Shown one piece after another: positions 10,416 through 24,930 of a stretch of DNA of 64,000 bases. A program made the translations under genes and the position numbers. The notes beneath the pieces were generated by a model. It saw only the letters and a program-made list of their open reading frames with translations, was not told the origin of the DNA and ran no database searches. Each line of letters starts with the position of its first letter. Within the stretch, counting starts at the first letter, position 1. Source of the DNA: Hippophae tibetana (lineage: Eukaryota > Streptophyta > Magnoliopsida > Rosales > Elaeagnaceae); the NCBI GenBank assembly GCA_037013495.1, contig CM072807.1, forward strand, positions 27,880,802 to 27,944,801, read 5' to 3'.

Positions 10416-13400
10416 CCTCCTGCCATTGATCAAAATTTTTTATTTTTGAAAAATTTCACTTTCAACATCGAGGCGGGTCAACATGACCCAGTTTTACCCT
10501 AACGGATACCCGGTCATATCTTGCTATTCCGGGGACGGGATCCAGCGTTCTTTTTATCAAAATTCTCATAATGCGATTTCTGAGTTATTGACGGTCTCAA
10601 TTTGAAGTAAAACATTATTTTGAAAAAAAAATTAATTAACGAAGTAGATAAATACCCACGATAAATAAGATTTATTTTCTTCATTTTTTTCAAGTTTAAA
10701 TTCACAGAATCCCTCAAAAAGATATATTGAGACAATTTGAAATTTCCATATGCATCAAAAAAAGGAAAACAAAAAAATAAAATTACAATTCCCGTGAAAC
10801 ATAGCAAAAGAAAGATTTTTTTCAAAAATGGCTCTCATAGTAAATGGTAGAATACAATTCAATGCAAAAACGTTCAAAAAACGATATGAACGTATAATTA
10901 AAATGCAGCGGAAACAAAATGGATGGGAAAGATACCTCCTGCCATTGATCAAAATTTTTATTTTTGAAAAATTTCACTTTCAACATCGAGGCGGGTCAAC
11001 ATGACCCAGTTTTACCCTAACGGATACTCGGTCCTATCTTGCTATTCCGGGGATGGAATCCAGCGTTCTTTTTATCAAAATTCTCATAATTCGATTTCTG
11101 AGTGATTGATGGTCACAATATGAAGTAAAACATAATTTTAAATAAAAATTTAATTAATGAAGTAGATAAATACCCACGATAAATTAGATTTATTTTCTAC
11201 ATTTTTTCAAGTTTAAATTCCCAGAATCACTAAAAAAGATATATTGAGACAATTTGAAATTTTCTATATGCATCAAAAAAAGGAAATCGAAAAACCTAAA
11301 ATTTTAATTGCCGTGAAAGAGAGCAAAAGAGAGATTTTTCCAAAAATGGCTCTCAATGTAAATGTTAGAGTAGAATTCTATCCAAAAACGTTCAAAAAAC
11401 GATATGAACGTATAATTTAAATGCAGCAGAAACAAAATGGATTGAAAACATACCTCCTGCCATTGATCAAAATTTTTTATTTTTGAAAAATTTCACTTTC
11501 AACATCGAGGCGGGTCAACATGACCCAGTTTTACCCTAACGGATACCCGGTCATATCTTGCTATTCCGGGGACGGGATCCAGCGTTCTTTCTATCAAAAT
11601 TCTCATAATTCGATTTTTGAGTTATTGACGGTCTCAATTTGAAGTAAAACATTATTTTGAAAAAAAATTTAATTAACGAAGTAGATAAATACCCACGATA
11701 AATAAGATTTATTTTCTTCATTTTTTTCAAGTTTAAATTCACAGAATCCCTCAAAAAGATATATTGAGACAATTTGAAATTTCCATATGCATCAAAAAAA
11801 GGAAAACAAAAAAATAAAATTACAATTCCCGTGAAACATAGCAAAAGAAAGATTTTTTTCAAAAATGGCTCTCATAGTAAATGGTAGAATACAATTCAAT
11901 GCAAAAACGTTCAAAAAACGATATGAACGTATAATTAAAATGCAGCGGAAACAAAATGGATGGGAAAGATACCTCCTGCCATTGATCAAAAATTTTATTT
12001 TTGAAAAATTTCACTTTCAACATCGAGGCGGGTCAACATGACCCAGTTTTACCCTAACGGATACTCGGTCCTATCTTGCTATTCCGGGGACGGAATCCAG
12101 CGTTCTTTTTATCAAAATTCTCATAATTCGATTTCTGAGTGATTGATGGTCACAATATGAAGTAAAACATAATTTTAAATAAAAATTTAATTAATGAAGT
12201 AGATAAATACCCACGATAAATTAGATTTATTTTCTACATTTTTTCAAGTTTAAATTCCCAGAATCACTAAAAAAGATATATTGAGACAATTTGAAATTTT
12301 CTATATGCATCAAAAAAAGGAAATCGAAAAACCTAAAATTTTAATTGCCGTGAAAGAGAGCAAAAGAGAGATTTTTCCAAAAATGGCTCTCAATGTAAAT
12401 GTTAGAGTAGAATTCAATCCAAAAACGTTCAAAAAACGATATGAACGTATAATTTAAATGCAGCAGAAACAAAATGGATTGAAAACATACCTCCTGCCAT
12501 TGATCAAAATTTTTTATTTTTGAAAAATTTCACTTTCAACATCGAGGCGGGTCAACATGACCCAGTTTTACCCTAACGGATACCCGGTCATATCTTGCTA
12601 TTCCGGGGACGGGATCCAGCGTTCTTTTTATCAAAATTCTCATAATGCGATTTCTGAGTTATTGACGGTCTCAATTTGAAGTAAAACATTATTTTGAAAA
12701 AAAAATTAATTAACGAAGTAGATAAATACCCACGATAAATAAGATTTATTTTCTTCATTTTTTTCAAGTTTAAATTCACAGAATCCCTCAAAAAGATATA
12801 TTGAGACAATTTGAAATTTCCATATGCATCAAAAAAAGGAAAACAAAAAAATAAAATTACAATTCCCGTGAAACATAGCAAAAGAAAGATTTTTTTCAAA
12901 AATGGCTATCATAGTAAATGGTAGAATACAATTCAATGCAAAAACGTTCAAAAAACGATATGAACGTATAATTAAAATGCAGCGGAAACAAAATGGATGG
13001 GAAAGATACCTCCTGCCATTGATCAAAATTTTTATTTTTGAAAAATTTCACTTTCAACATCGAGGCGGGTCAACATGACCCAGTTTTACCCTAACGGATA
13101 CTCGGTCCTATATTGCTATTCCGGGGACGGAATCCAGCGTTCTTTTTATCAAAATTCTCATAATTCGATTTCTGAGTGATTGATGGTCACAATATGAAGT
13201 AAAACATAATTTTAAATAAAAATTTAATTAATGAAGTAGATAAATACCCACGATAAATTAGATTTATTTTCTACATTTTTTCAAGTTTAAATTCCCAGAA
13301 TCACTAAAAAAGATATATTGAGACAATTTGAAATTTTCTATATGCATCAAAAAAAGGAAATCGAAAAACCTAAAATTTTAATTGCCGTGAAAGAGAGCAA

Positions 13401-14044
13401 AAGAGAGATTTTTCCAAAAATGGCTCTCAATGTAAATGTTAGAGTAGAATTCTATCCAAAAACGTTCAAAAAACGATATGAACGTATAATTTAAATGCAG
13501 CAGAAACAAAATGGATTGAAAACATACCTCCTGCCATTGATCAAAATTTTTTATTTTTGAAAAATTTCACTTTCAACATCGAGGCGGGTCAACATGACCC
13601 AGTTTTACCCTAACGGATACCCGGTCATATCTTGCTATTCCGGGGACGGGATCCAGCGTTCTTTTTATCAAAATTCTCATAATTCGATTTTTGAGTTATT
13701 GACGGTCTCAATTTGAAGTAAAACATTATTTTGAAAAAAAATTTAATTAACGAAGTAGATAAATACCCACGATAAATAAGATTTATTTTCTTCATATTTT
13801 TCAAGTTTAAATTCAAAGAATCCCTCAAAAAGATATATTGAGACAATTTGAAATTTCCATATGCATCAAAAAAAGGAAAACAAAAAATAAAATTACAATT
13901 CCCGTGAAACATAGCAAAAGAAAGATTTTTTTCAAAAATAGCTCTCATAGTAAATGGTAGAATACAATTCAATGCAAAAACGTTCAAAAAACGATATGAA
14001 CGTATAATTAAAATGCAGCGGAAACAAAATGGATGGGAAAGATA

Positions 14045-16367
14045 CCTCCTGCCATTGATCAAAAATTTTATTTTTGAAAAATTTCACTTTCAACATCGAG
14101 GCGGGTCAACATGACCCAGTTTTACCCTAACGGATACTCGGTCCTATCTTGCTATTCCGGGGACGGAATCCAGCGTTCTTTTTATCAAAATTCTCATAAT
14201 TCGATATCTGAGTGATTGATGGTCACAATATGAAGTAAAACATAATTTTAAATAAAAATTTAATTAATGAAGTAGATAAATACCCACGATAAATTAGATT
14301 TATTTTCTACATTTTTTCAAGTTTAAATTCCCAGAATCACTAAAAAAGATATATTGAGACAATTTGAAATTTTCTATATGCATCAAAAAAAGGAAATCGA
14401 AAAACCTAAAATTTTAATTGCCGTGAAAGAGAGCAAAAGAGAGATTTTTCCAAAAATGGCTCTCAATGTAAATGCTAGAGTAGAATTCAATCCAAAAACG
14501 TTCAAAAAACAATATGAACGTATAATTTAAATGCAGCAGAAACAAAATGGATTGAAAACATACCTCCTGCCATTGATCAAAATTTTTTATTTTTGAAAAA
14601 TTTCACTTTCAACATAGAGGCGGGTTAACATGACCCAGTTTTACCCTAACGGATACCCGGTCATATCTTGCTATTCCGGGGATGGGATCCAGCGTTCTTT
14701 TTATCAAAATTCTCATAATTCGATTTCTAAGTTATTGACGGTCTCAATTTGAAGTAAAACATTATTTTGAAAAAAAATTTAATTAACAAAGTAGATAAAT
14801 ACCCACGATAAATAAGATTTATTTTCTTCATTTTTTTCAAGTTTAAATTCACAGAATCCCTCAAAAAGATATATTGAGACAATTTGAAATTTCCATATGC
14901 ATCAAAAAAAGGAAAACGAAAAAATAAAATTAAAATTCCCTTGAAACATAGCAAAAGAGAGATTCTTTTCAAAAATGGCTCTCATAGTAAATGGTAGAAT
15001 ACAATTCAATCCAAAAACGTTCAAAAAACCATATGAACGTATAATTTAAATGCAGCGGAAACAAAATGGATGGGAAAGATACCTCCTCCCATTGATCAAA
15101 ATTTTATTTTTGAAAAATTTCACTTTCAACATCGAGGCGGGTCAACATGACCCAGTTTTACCCTAACGGATACTCGGTCATATCTTGCTATTCCGGGGAC
15201 GGAATCCAGCGTTCTTTTTATCAAAATTCTCATAATTCGATTTCCGAGTTATTGACGGTCTCAATATGAAGTAAAACATCATTTTGAAAAAAAATTTAAT
15301 TAATGAAGTAGATAAATACCCACGATAAATTAGATTTATTTTCTACATTTTTGTCAAGTTTAAATTCCCAGAATCACTAAAAAAGATATATTGAGACAAT
15401 TTGAAATTTTGTATATGCATCAAAAAAAGGAAATCGAAAAACCTAAAATTTCAATTGCCATGAAAGAGAGCAAAACAAAGATTTTTCCAAAAATGGCTCT
15501 CAGTGTAAATGTTAGAGTAGAATTCAATCCAAAAAAGTTCAAAAAACCATATGAACGTATAATTTAAATGCAGCAGAAACAAAATGTATTGAAAACATAC
15601 CTCCTGCCATTGATCAAAAAAATTTATTTTTGAAAAATTTCACTTTCAACATCGAGGCGGGTCAACATGACCCAGTTTTACCCTAACGGATACCCGGTCA
15701 TATCTTGCTATTCCGGGGACGGAATCCAGCGTTCTTTTTATCAAAATTCTCATAATTCGATTTCTGAGTTATTGACAGTCTCAATTTGAAGTAAAACATC
15801 ATTTTGAAAAAAAAATTAATTAACGAAGTAGATAAATACCCACGATAAATTAGATTTATTTTCTTCATTTTTTTCAAGTTTAAATTCAGAGAATCCCTCA
15901 AAAAGATATAGTGAGACAATTTGAAATTTCCATATGCATAAAAAAAGGAAAACAAAAAAATAAAATTACAATTCCCTGGAAACATAGCAAAACAGAGATT
16001 TTTTTCAAAAATGGCTCTCATAGTAAATGGTAGAATACAATTCAATCCAAAAACGTTCAAAAAACGATATGAACGTATAATATAAATGCAGCAGAAACAA
16101 AATGGATTGAAAACATACCTCCTACAATTGATCAAAATTTTTATTTTTGAAAAATTTCACTTTCAACATCGAGGCGGGTCAACATGACCCAGTTTTACCC
16201 TAACGGATACCCGGTCATATCTTGCTATTCCGGGGACGGAATCCAGCGTTCTTTTTATCAAAATTCTCATAATTCGATTTCTGAGTTATTGACGGTCTCA
16301 ATTTGAAGTAAAACATCATTTTGAAAAAAAAATTAATTAACGAAGTAGATAAATACCCACGATAAAT
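14045..16367. repeat. Five-unit block, copy 1 (shift 2591 bp)
   Basis: Anchors 14045, 14563, 15082, 15600 and 16118 each have a counterpart exactly 2591 bp downstream. Shared rare variants support the pairing: CCTCCTCCCATTG at 15082 and 17673, CCTACAATTG at 16118 and 18709, GATATAGTGAGAC at about 15905 and 18496, and CATTTTTGTCAAG at about 15350 and 17940. The match ends in M32 near 16368, where M32 returns to the B-type second half (ATAAATAAG) while its partner has ATAAATTAG. Confidence 0.92.
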
Positions 16368-16635
16368 AAGATTTATTTTCTTCATTTTTTTCAAGTTTAA
16401 ATTCACAGAATCCCTCAAAAAGATATATTGAGACAATTTGAAATTTCCATATGCATCAAAAAAAGGAAAACAAAAAAATAAAATTACAATTCCCGTGAAA
16501 CATAGCAAAAGAAAGATTTTTTTCAAAAATGGCTCTCATAGTAAATGGTAGAATACAATTCAATGCAAAAACGTTCAAAAAACGATATGAACGTATAATT
16601 AAAATGCAGCGGAAACAAAATGGATGGGAAAGATA
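16368..16635. repeat. B-type second half closing copy 1 of the five-unit block
   Basis: The tail of M32 has ATAAATAAG, CCCGTGAAACATAGC and AAAACGATATGAACG, as in the 1037 bp dimer array, and leads into an A unit at 16636. It marks where the five-unit duplication was joined back to dimer-type sequence. Confidence 0.75.
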
Positions 16636-18958
16636 CCTCCTGCCATTGATCAAAAAATTTATTTTTGAAAAATTTCACTTTCAACATCGAGGCGGGTCAA
16701 CATGACCCAGTTTTACCCTAACGGATACTCGGTCCTATCTTGCTATTCCGGGGACGGAATCCAGCGTTCTTTTTATCAAAATTCTCATAATTCGATATCT
16801 GAGTGATTGATGGTCACAATATGAAGTAAAACATAATTTTAAATAAAAATTTAATTAATGAAGTAGATAAATACCCACGATAAATTAGATTTATTTTCTA
16901 CATTTTTTCAAGTTTAAATTCCCAGAATCACTAAAAAAGATATATTGAGACAATTTGAAATTTTCTATATGCATCAAAAAAAGGAAATCGAAAAACCTAA
17001 AATTTTAATTGCCGTGAAAGAGAGCAAAAGAGAGATTTTTCCAAAAATGGCTCTCAATGTAAATGCTAGAGTAGAATTCAATCCAAAAACGTTCAAAAAA
17101 CGATATGAACGTATAATTTAAATGCAGCAGAAACAAAATGGATTGAAAACATACCTCCTGCCATTGATCAAAATTTTTTATTTTTGAAAAATTTCACTTT
17201 CAACATCGAGGCGGGTCAACATGACCCAGTTTTACCCTAACGGATACCCGGTCATATCTTGCTATTCCGGGGACGGGATCCAGCGTTCTTTTTATCAAAA
17301 TTCTCATAATTCGATTTCTGAGTTATTGACGGTCTCAATTTGAAGTAAAACATTATTTTGAAAAAAAATTTAATTAACAAAGTAGATAAATACCCACGAT
17401 AAATAAGATTTATTTTCTTCATTTTTTTCAAGTTTAAATTCACAGAATCCCTCAAAAAGATATATTGAGACAATTTGAAATTTCCATATGCATCAAAAAA
17501 AGGAAAACGAAAAAATAAAATTAAAATTCCCTTGAAACATAGCAAAAGAGAGATTTTTTTCAAAAATGGCTCTCATAGTAAATGGTAGAATACAATTCAA
17601 TCCAAAAACGTTCAAAAAACCATATGAACGTATAATTTAAATGCAGCGGAAACAAAATGGATGGGAAAGATACCTCCTCCCATTGATCAAAATTTTATTT
17701 TTGAAAAATTTCACTTTCAACATCGAGGCGGGTCAACATGACCCAGTTTTACCCTAACGGATACTCGGTCATATCTTGCTATTCCGGGGACGGAATCCAG
17801 CGTTCTTTTTATCAAAATTCTCATAATTCGATTTCCGAGTTATTGACGGTCTCAATATGAAGTAAAACATCATTTTGAAAAAAAATTTAATTAATGAAGT
17901 AGATAAATACCCACGATAAATTAGATTTATTTTCTACATTTTTGTCAAGTTTAAATTCCCAGAATCACTAAAAAAGATATATTGAGACAATTTGAAATTT
18001 TGTATATGCATCAAAAAAAGGAAATCGAAAAACCTAAAATTTCAATTGCCGTGAAAGAGAGCAAAACAAAGATTTTTCCAAAAATGGCTCTCAGTGTAAA
18101 TGTTAGAGTAGAATTCAATCCAAAAAAGTTCAAAAAACCATATGAACGTATAATTTAAATGCAGCAGAAACAAAATGTATTGAAAACATACCTCCTGCCA
18201 TTGATCAAAAAAATTTATTTTTGAAAAATTTCACTTTCAACATCGAGGCGGGTCAACATGACCCAGTTTTACCCTAACGGATACCCGGTCATATCTTGCT
18301 ATTCCGGGGACGGAATCCAGCGTTCTTTTTATCAAAATTCTCATAATTCGATTTCTGAGTTATTGACAGTCTCAATTTGAAGTAAAACATCATTTTGAAA
18401 AAAAAATTAATTAACGAAGTAGATAAATACCCACGATAAATTAGATTTATTTTCTTCATTTTTTTCAAGTTTAAATTCAGAGAATCCCTCAAAAAGATAT
18501 AGTGAGACAATTTGAAATTTCCATATGCATAAAAAAAGGAAAACAAAAAAATAAAATTACAATTCCCTGGAAACATAGCAAAACAGAGATTTTTTTCAAA
18601 AATGGCTCTCATAGTAAATGGTAGAATACAATTCAATCCAAAAACGTTCAAAAAACGATATGAACGTATAATATAAATGCAGCAGAAACAAAATGGATTG
18701 AAAACATACCTCCTACAATTGATCAAAATTTTTATTTTTGAAAAATTTCACTTTCAACATCGAGGCGGGTCAACATGACCCAGTTTTACCCTAACGGATA
18801 CCCGGTCATATCTTGCTATTCCGGGGACGGAATCCAGCGTTCTTTTTATCAAAATTCTCATAATTCGATTTCTGAGTTATTGACGGTCTCAATTTGAAGT
18901 AAAACATCATTTTGAAAAAAAAATTAATTAACGAAGTAGATAAATACCCACGATAAAT
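16636..18958. repeat. Five-unit block, copy 2 (shift 2591 bp)
   Basis: Anchors are 16636, 17154, 17673, 18191 and 18709, pairing one-to-one with copy 1. Small private differences exist, for example GCCGTGAAAG at about 18048 versus GCCATGAAAG at about 15457, and GATTTTTTTC at about 17552 versus GATTCTTTTC at 14961. The class pattern of each copy is I, II, I, II, II. Confidence 0.9.
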
Positions 18959-19744
18959 TAGATTTATTTTCTTCATTTTTTTCAAGTTTAAATTCACAGA
19001 ATCCCTCAAAAAGATATATTGAGACAATTTGAAATTTCCATATGTATCAAAAAAAGGAAAACGAAAAAATAAAATTACAATTCCCATGAAACATAGCAAA
19101 AGAGAGATTTTTTTCAAAAATGGCTCTCATAGTAAATGGTAGAATACAATTCAATGCAAAAACGTTCAAAAAACCATATGAACGTATAATTAAAATGCAG
19201 CGGAAACAAAATGGATGGGAAAGATACCTCCTGCCATTGATCAAAAATTTTATTTTTGAAAAATTTCACTTTCAACATCGAGGCGGGTCAACCCGACCCG
19301 GTTTGCCCCTAACGGATACTCGGTCATATCTTGCTATTCCGGGGACGGAATCCAGCGTTCTTTTTATCAAAATTCTCATAATTCGATTTCTGAGTTATTG
19401 ACGGTCTCAATATGAAGTAAAACATCATTTTGAAAAAAATTTAATTAATGAAGTAGATAAATACCCACGATAAATTAGATTTATTTTCTACATTTTTTTC
19501 AAGTTTAAATTCCCAGAATCACTAAAAAAGATATATTGAGACAATTTGAAATTTTGTATATGCATCAAAAAAAGGAAATCGAAAAACCTAAAATTTCAAT
19601 TGCCGTGAAAGAGAGCAAAACAAAGATTTTTCAAAAAATGGCTCTCAGTGTAAATATTAGAGTAGAATTCAATCCAAAAAAGTTCAAAAAACCATATGAA
19701 CGTATAATTTAAATGCAGCAGAAACAAAATATATTGAAAACATA
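18959..19744. repeat. Transition units M37b-M38
   Basis: The second half of M37 introduces ATATGTATC and CCCATGAAACATAGC. M38 (anchor 19227) carries the CCCGACCCGGTTTGCCCC form of the core. These variants reappear in the ten-unit blocks (M42-M43, M52-M53 and M70-M71), so this is the first occurrence of a module used repeatedly further right. Confidence 0.75.
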
Positions 19745-22700
19745 CCTCGTGCCATTGATCAAAATTTTTATTTTTGAAAAATTTCACTTTCAACATCGAG
19801 GCGGGTCAACATGACCCAGTTTTACCCTAACGGATACCCGGTCATATCTTGCTATTCCGGGGACGGAATCCAGCGTTCTTTTTATCAAAATTCTCATAAT
19901 TCGATTTCTGAGTTATTGACGGTCTCAATTTGAACTAAAACATCATTTTGAAAAAAAATTTAATTAACGAAGTAGATAAATACCCACGATAAATTAGATT
20001 TATTTTCTTCATTTTTTTCAAGTTTAAATTCACAGAATCCCTCAAAAAGATATATTGAGACAATTTGAAATTTCCATATGCATCAAAAAAAGGAAAACGA
20101 AAAAATAAAATTACAATTCCCGTGAAACATAGCAAAAGAGAGATTTTTTTCAAAAATGGCTCTCATAGTAAATGGTAGAATACAATTCAATCCAAAAACG
20201 TTCAAAAAACCATATGAACGTATAATTAAAATGCAGCGGAAACAAAATGGATGGGAAAGATACCTCCTGCCATTGATCAAAATTATTTTATATTTCAAAA
20301 ATTTCACTTTCAACATCGAGGCGGGTCAACCTGACCCGGTTTGCCCCTAACAGATACACCATCATATCTTGCTATTCCGGGGACGGAATCCAGCGTTCTT
20401 TTTATCAAAATTCTCATAATTCAATTTTTGAGTGATTGATGGTCTCAATATGAAGTAAAACATAATTTTAAATAAAAATTTAATTAATGAAGTAGGTAAA
20501 TACCCACGATAAATTAGATTTATTTTCTTAATTTTTTTCAAGTTTAAATTCCCAGAATCACTAAAAAAGATATATTGAGACAATTTCAAATTTTGTATAT
20601 GCATCAAAAAAAGGAAATTGAAAAACCTAAAATTTCAATTGCCGTGAAAGAGAGCAAAACAGAGATTTTTCCAAAAATGGCTCTCAATGTAAATGTTAGA
20701 GTCGAATTCAATCCAAAAACGTTCAAAAAACCATATGAACGTATAATTTAAATGCAGCAGAAACAAAATGGATTGAAAACATACCTCCTGCCATTGATCA
20801 AAATTTTTTATTTTTGAAAAATTTCACTTTCAACATCGAGGCGGGTCAACATGACCCAGTTTTACCCTAACGGATACCCGGTCATATCTTGCTATTCCGG
20901 GGACGGGATCCAGCGTTCTTTTTATCAAAATTCTCATAATTCGATTTCTGAGTTATTGACGGTCTCAATTTGAAGTAAAACATTATTTTGAAAAAAAATT
21001 TAATTAACAAAGTAGATAAATACCCACGATAAATAAGATTTATTTTCTTCATTTTTTTCAAGTTTAAATTCACAGAATCCCTCAAAAAGATATATTGAGA
21101 CAATTTGAAATTTTGTATATGCATCAAAAAAAGGAAATCGAAAAACCTAAAATTTCAATTGCCGTGAAAGAGAGCAAAACAAAGATTTTTCCAAAAATGG
21201 CTCTCAGTGTAAATATTAGAGTAGAATTCAATCCAAAAAAGTTCAAAAAACCATATGAACGTATAATTTAAATGCAGCAGAAACAAAATATATTGAAAAC
21301 ATACCTCGTGCCATTGATCAAAATTTTTATTTTTGAAAAATTTCACTTTCAACATCGAGGCGGGTCAACATGACCCAGTTTTACCCTAACGGATACCCGG
21401 TCATATCTTGCTATTCCGGGGACGGAATCCAGCGTTCTTTTTATCAAAATTCTCATAATTCGATTTCTGAGTTATTGACGGTCTCAATTTGAACTAAAAC
21501 ATCATTTTGAAAAAAAATTTAATTAACGAAGTAGATAAATACCCACGATAAATTAGATTTATTTTCTTCATTTTTTTCAAGTTTAAATTCACAGAATCCC
21601 TCAAAAAGATATATTGAGACAATTTGAAATTTCCATATGTATCAAAAAAAGGAAAACGAAAAAATAAAATTACAATTCCCATGAAACATAGCAAAAGAGA
21701 GATTTTTTTCAAAAATGGCTCTCATAGTAAATGGTAGAATACAATTCAATGCAAAAACGTTCAAAAAACCATATGAACGTATAATTAAAATGCAGCGGAA
21801 ACAAAATGGATGGGAAAGATACCTCCTGCCATTGATCAAAAATTTTATTTTTGAAAAATTTCACTTTCAACATCGAGGCGGGTCAACCCGACCCGGTTTG
21901 CCCCTAACGGATACTCGGTCCTATCTTGCTATTCCGGGAACGGAATCCAGCGTTCTTTTTATCAAAATTCTCATAATTCGATATCTGAGTGATTGATGGT
22001 CACAATATGAAGTAAAACATAATTTTAAATAAAAATTTAATTAATGAAGTAGATAAATACCCACGATAAATGAGATTTATTTTCTACATTTTTGCAAGTT
22101 TAAATTCCCAGAATCACTAAAAAAGATATATTGAGACAATTTGAAATTTTCTATATGCATCAAAAAAAGGAAATCGAAAAACCTAAAATTTTAATTGCCG
22201 TGAAAGAGAGCAAAAGAGAGATTTTTCCAAAAATGGCTCTCAATGTAAATGCTAGAGTAGAATTCAATCCAAAAACGTTCAAAAAACGATATGAACGTAT
22301 AATTTAAATGCAGCAGAAACAAAATGTATTGAAAACATACCTCCTGCCATTGATCAAAAAATTTTATTTTTGAAAAATTTCACTTTCAACATCGAGGCGG
22401 GTCAACATGACCCAGTTTTACCCTAATGGATACCCGGTCATATCTTGCTATTCCGGGGACGGAATCCAGCGTTCTTTTTATCAAAATTCTCATAATTCGA
22501 TTTCTGAGTTATTGACAGTCTCAATTTGAAGTAAAACATCATTTTGAAAAAAAAATTAATTAACGAAGTAGATAAATACCCACGATAAATTAGATTTATT
22601 TTCTTCATTTTTTTCAAGTTTAAATTCAGAGAATCCCTCAAAAAGATATAGTGAGACAATTTGAAATTTCCATATGCATAAAAAAAGGAAAACAAAAAAA

Positions 22701-24930
22701 TAAAATTACAATTCCCTGGAAACATAGCAAAACAGAGATTTTTTTCAAAAATGGCTCTCATAGTAAATGGTAGAATACAATTCAATCCAAAAACGTTCAA
22801 AAAACGATATGAACGTATAATATAAATGCAGCAGAAACAAAATGGATTGAAAACATACCTCCTACAATTGATCAAAATTTTTATTTTTGAAAAATTTCAA
22901 TTTCAACATCGAGGCGGGTCAACATGACCCAGTTTTACCCTAACGGATACCCGGTCATATCTTGCTATTCCGGGGACGGAATCCAGCGTTCTTTTTATCA
23001 AAATTCTCATAATTCGATTTCTGAGTTATTGACGGTCTCAATTTGAAGTAAAACATCATTTTGAAAAAAAAATTAATTAACGAAGTAGATAAATACCCAC
23101 GATAAATTAGATTTATTTTCTTCATTTTTTTCAAGTTTAAATTCAAAGAATCCCTCAAAAAGATATATTGAGACAATTTGAAATTTCCATATGTATCAAA
23201 AAAAGGAAAACGAAAAAATAAAATTACAATTCCCATGAAACATAGCAAAAGAGAGATTTTTTTCAAAAATGGCTCTCATAGTAAATGGTAGAATACAATT
23301 CAATGCAAAAACGTTCAAAAAACCATATGAACGTATAATTAAAATGCAGCGGAAACAAAATGGATGGGAAAGATACCTCCTGCCATTGATCAAAAATTTT
23401 ATTTTTGAAAAATTTCACTTTCAACATCGAGGAGGGTCAACCCGACCCGGTTTGCCCCTAACGGATACTCGGTCCTATCTTGCTATTCCGGGAACGGAAT
23501 CCAGCGTTCTTTTTATCAAAATTCTCATAATTCGATATCTGAGTGATTGATGGTCACAATATGAAGTAAAACATAATTTTAAATAAAAATTTAATTAATG
23601 AAGTAGATAAATACCCACGATAAATTAGATTTATTTTCTACATTTTTGCAAGTTTAAATTCCCAGAATCACTAAAAAAGATATATTGAGAAAATTTGAAA
23701 TTTTCTATATGCATCAAAAAAAGGAAATCGAAAAACCTAAAATTTTAATTGCCGTGAAAGAGAGCAAAAGAGAGATTTTTCCAAAAATGGCTCTCAATGT
23801 AAATGCTAGAGTAGAATTCAATCCAAAAACGTTCAAAAAACGATATGAACATATAATTTAAATGCAGCAGAAACAAAATGGATTGAAAACATACCTCCTG
23901 CCATTGATCAAAATTTTTTATTTTTGAAAAATTTCACTTTCAACATCGAGGCGGGTCAACATGACCCAGTTTTACCCTAACGGATACCCGGTCATATCTT
24001 GCTATTCCGGGGACGGGATCCGACGTTCTTTTTATCAAAATTCTCATAATTCGATTTCTGAGTTATTGACGGTCTCAATTTGAAGTAAAACATTATTTTG
24101 AAAAAAAATTTAATTAACGAAGTAGATAAATACCCACGATAAATAAGATTTATTTTCTTCATTTTTTTCAAGTTTAAATTCACAGAATCCCTCAAAAAGA
24201 TATATTGAGACAATTTGAAATTTCCATATGCATCAAAAAAAGGAAAACGAAAAAATAAAATTACAATTCCCTTGAAACATAGCAAAAGAGAGATTTTTTT
24301 CAAAAATGGCTCTCATAGTAAATGGTAGAATACAATTCAATCCAAAAACGTTCAAAAAACCATATGAACGTATAATTTAAATGCAGCGGAAACAAAATGG
24401 ATGGGAAAGATACCTCCTGCCATTGATCAAAATTTTATTTTTGAAAAATTTCACTTTCAACATCGAGGCGGGTCAACATGACCCAGTTTTACCCTAACGG
24501 ATACTCGGTCATATCTTGCTATTCCGGGGACGGAATCCAGCGTTCTTTTTATCAAAATTCTCATAATTCGATTTCTGAGTTATTGACGGTCTCAATATGA
24601 AGTAAAACATCATTTTGAAAAAAAATTTAATTAATGAAGTAGATAAATACCCACGATAAATTAGATTTATTTTCTACATTTTTTTCAAGTTTAAATTCCC
24701 AGAATCACTAAAAAAGATATATTGAGACAATTTGAAATTTTGTATATGCATCAAAAAAAGGAAATCGAAAAACCTAAAATTTCAATTGCCGTGAAAGAGA
24801 GCAAAACAAAGATTTTTCCAAAAATGGCTCTCAGTGTAAATATTAGAGTAGAATTCAATCCAAAAAAGTTCAAAAAACCATATGAACGTATAATTTAAAT
24901 GCAGCAGAAACAAAATATATTGAAAACATA
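19745..24930. repeat. Ten-unit block, copy 1 (shift 5186 bp)
   Basis: Anchors 19745, 20263, 20784, 21304, 21822, 22340, 22858, 23376, 23894 and 24413 each recur exactly 5186 bp downstream. Diagnostic shared variants include CCTCGTGCC at 19745 and 24931, ACACCATCATATC at about 20355 and 25541, GAGGAGGGTCAACC at about 23429 and 28615, GGGATCCGACG at about 24015 and 29201, and CGATAAATGAG at about 22063 and 27249. Within the block, M39 and M42 (19745 and 21304) are near-identical, a 1559 bp three-unit shift. Confidence 0.92.

Larger units (their letters stand above)
1779..14950. repeat. Dimeric higher-order repeat, 1037 bp (A+B)
   Basis: Two unit types alternate. A units have GGGAAAGATAC at the anchor, ACTCGGTCCTATC, GGACGGAATCC and GAGTGATTGATGGTCAC. 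B units have TTGAAAACATAC, ACCCGGTCATATC, GGACGGGATCC (a BamHI site) and GAGTTATTGACGGTCTC. A anchors: 2122, 3159, 4196, 5233, 6270, 7307, 8343, 9380, 10935, 11972, 13009, 14045. B anchors: 2640, 3677, 4714, 5751, 6788, 7825, 8861, 9898 (hybrid), 10416, 11453, 12490, 13527, 14563. The A-to-B step is 518 bp and the B-to-A step 519 bp almost without exception. Copies differ by scattered single bases, indicating recent homogenisation. The right edge falls inside M29, where CCCTTGAAACATAGC replaces CCCGTGAAACATAGC. Confidence 0.95.

Noticed and set aside
19120..19401. Plus-strand frames of 62-93 codons spanning the core
   Set aside because: They occur at the same unit phase in many copies, end at fixed repeat stops, and vary by frameshift between units. 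There is no evidence of coding selection.
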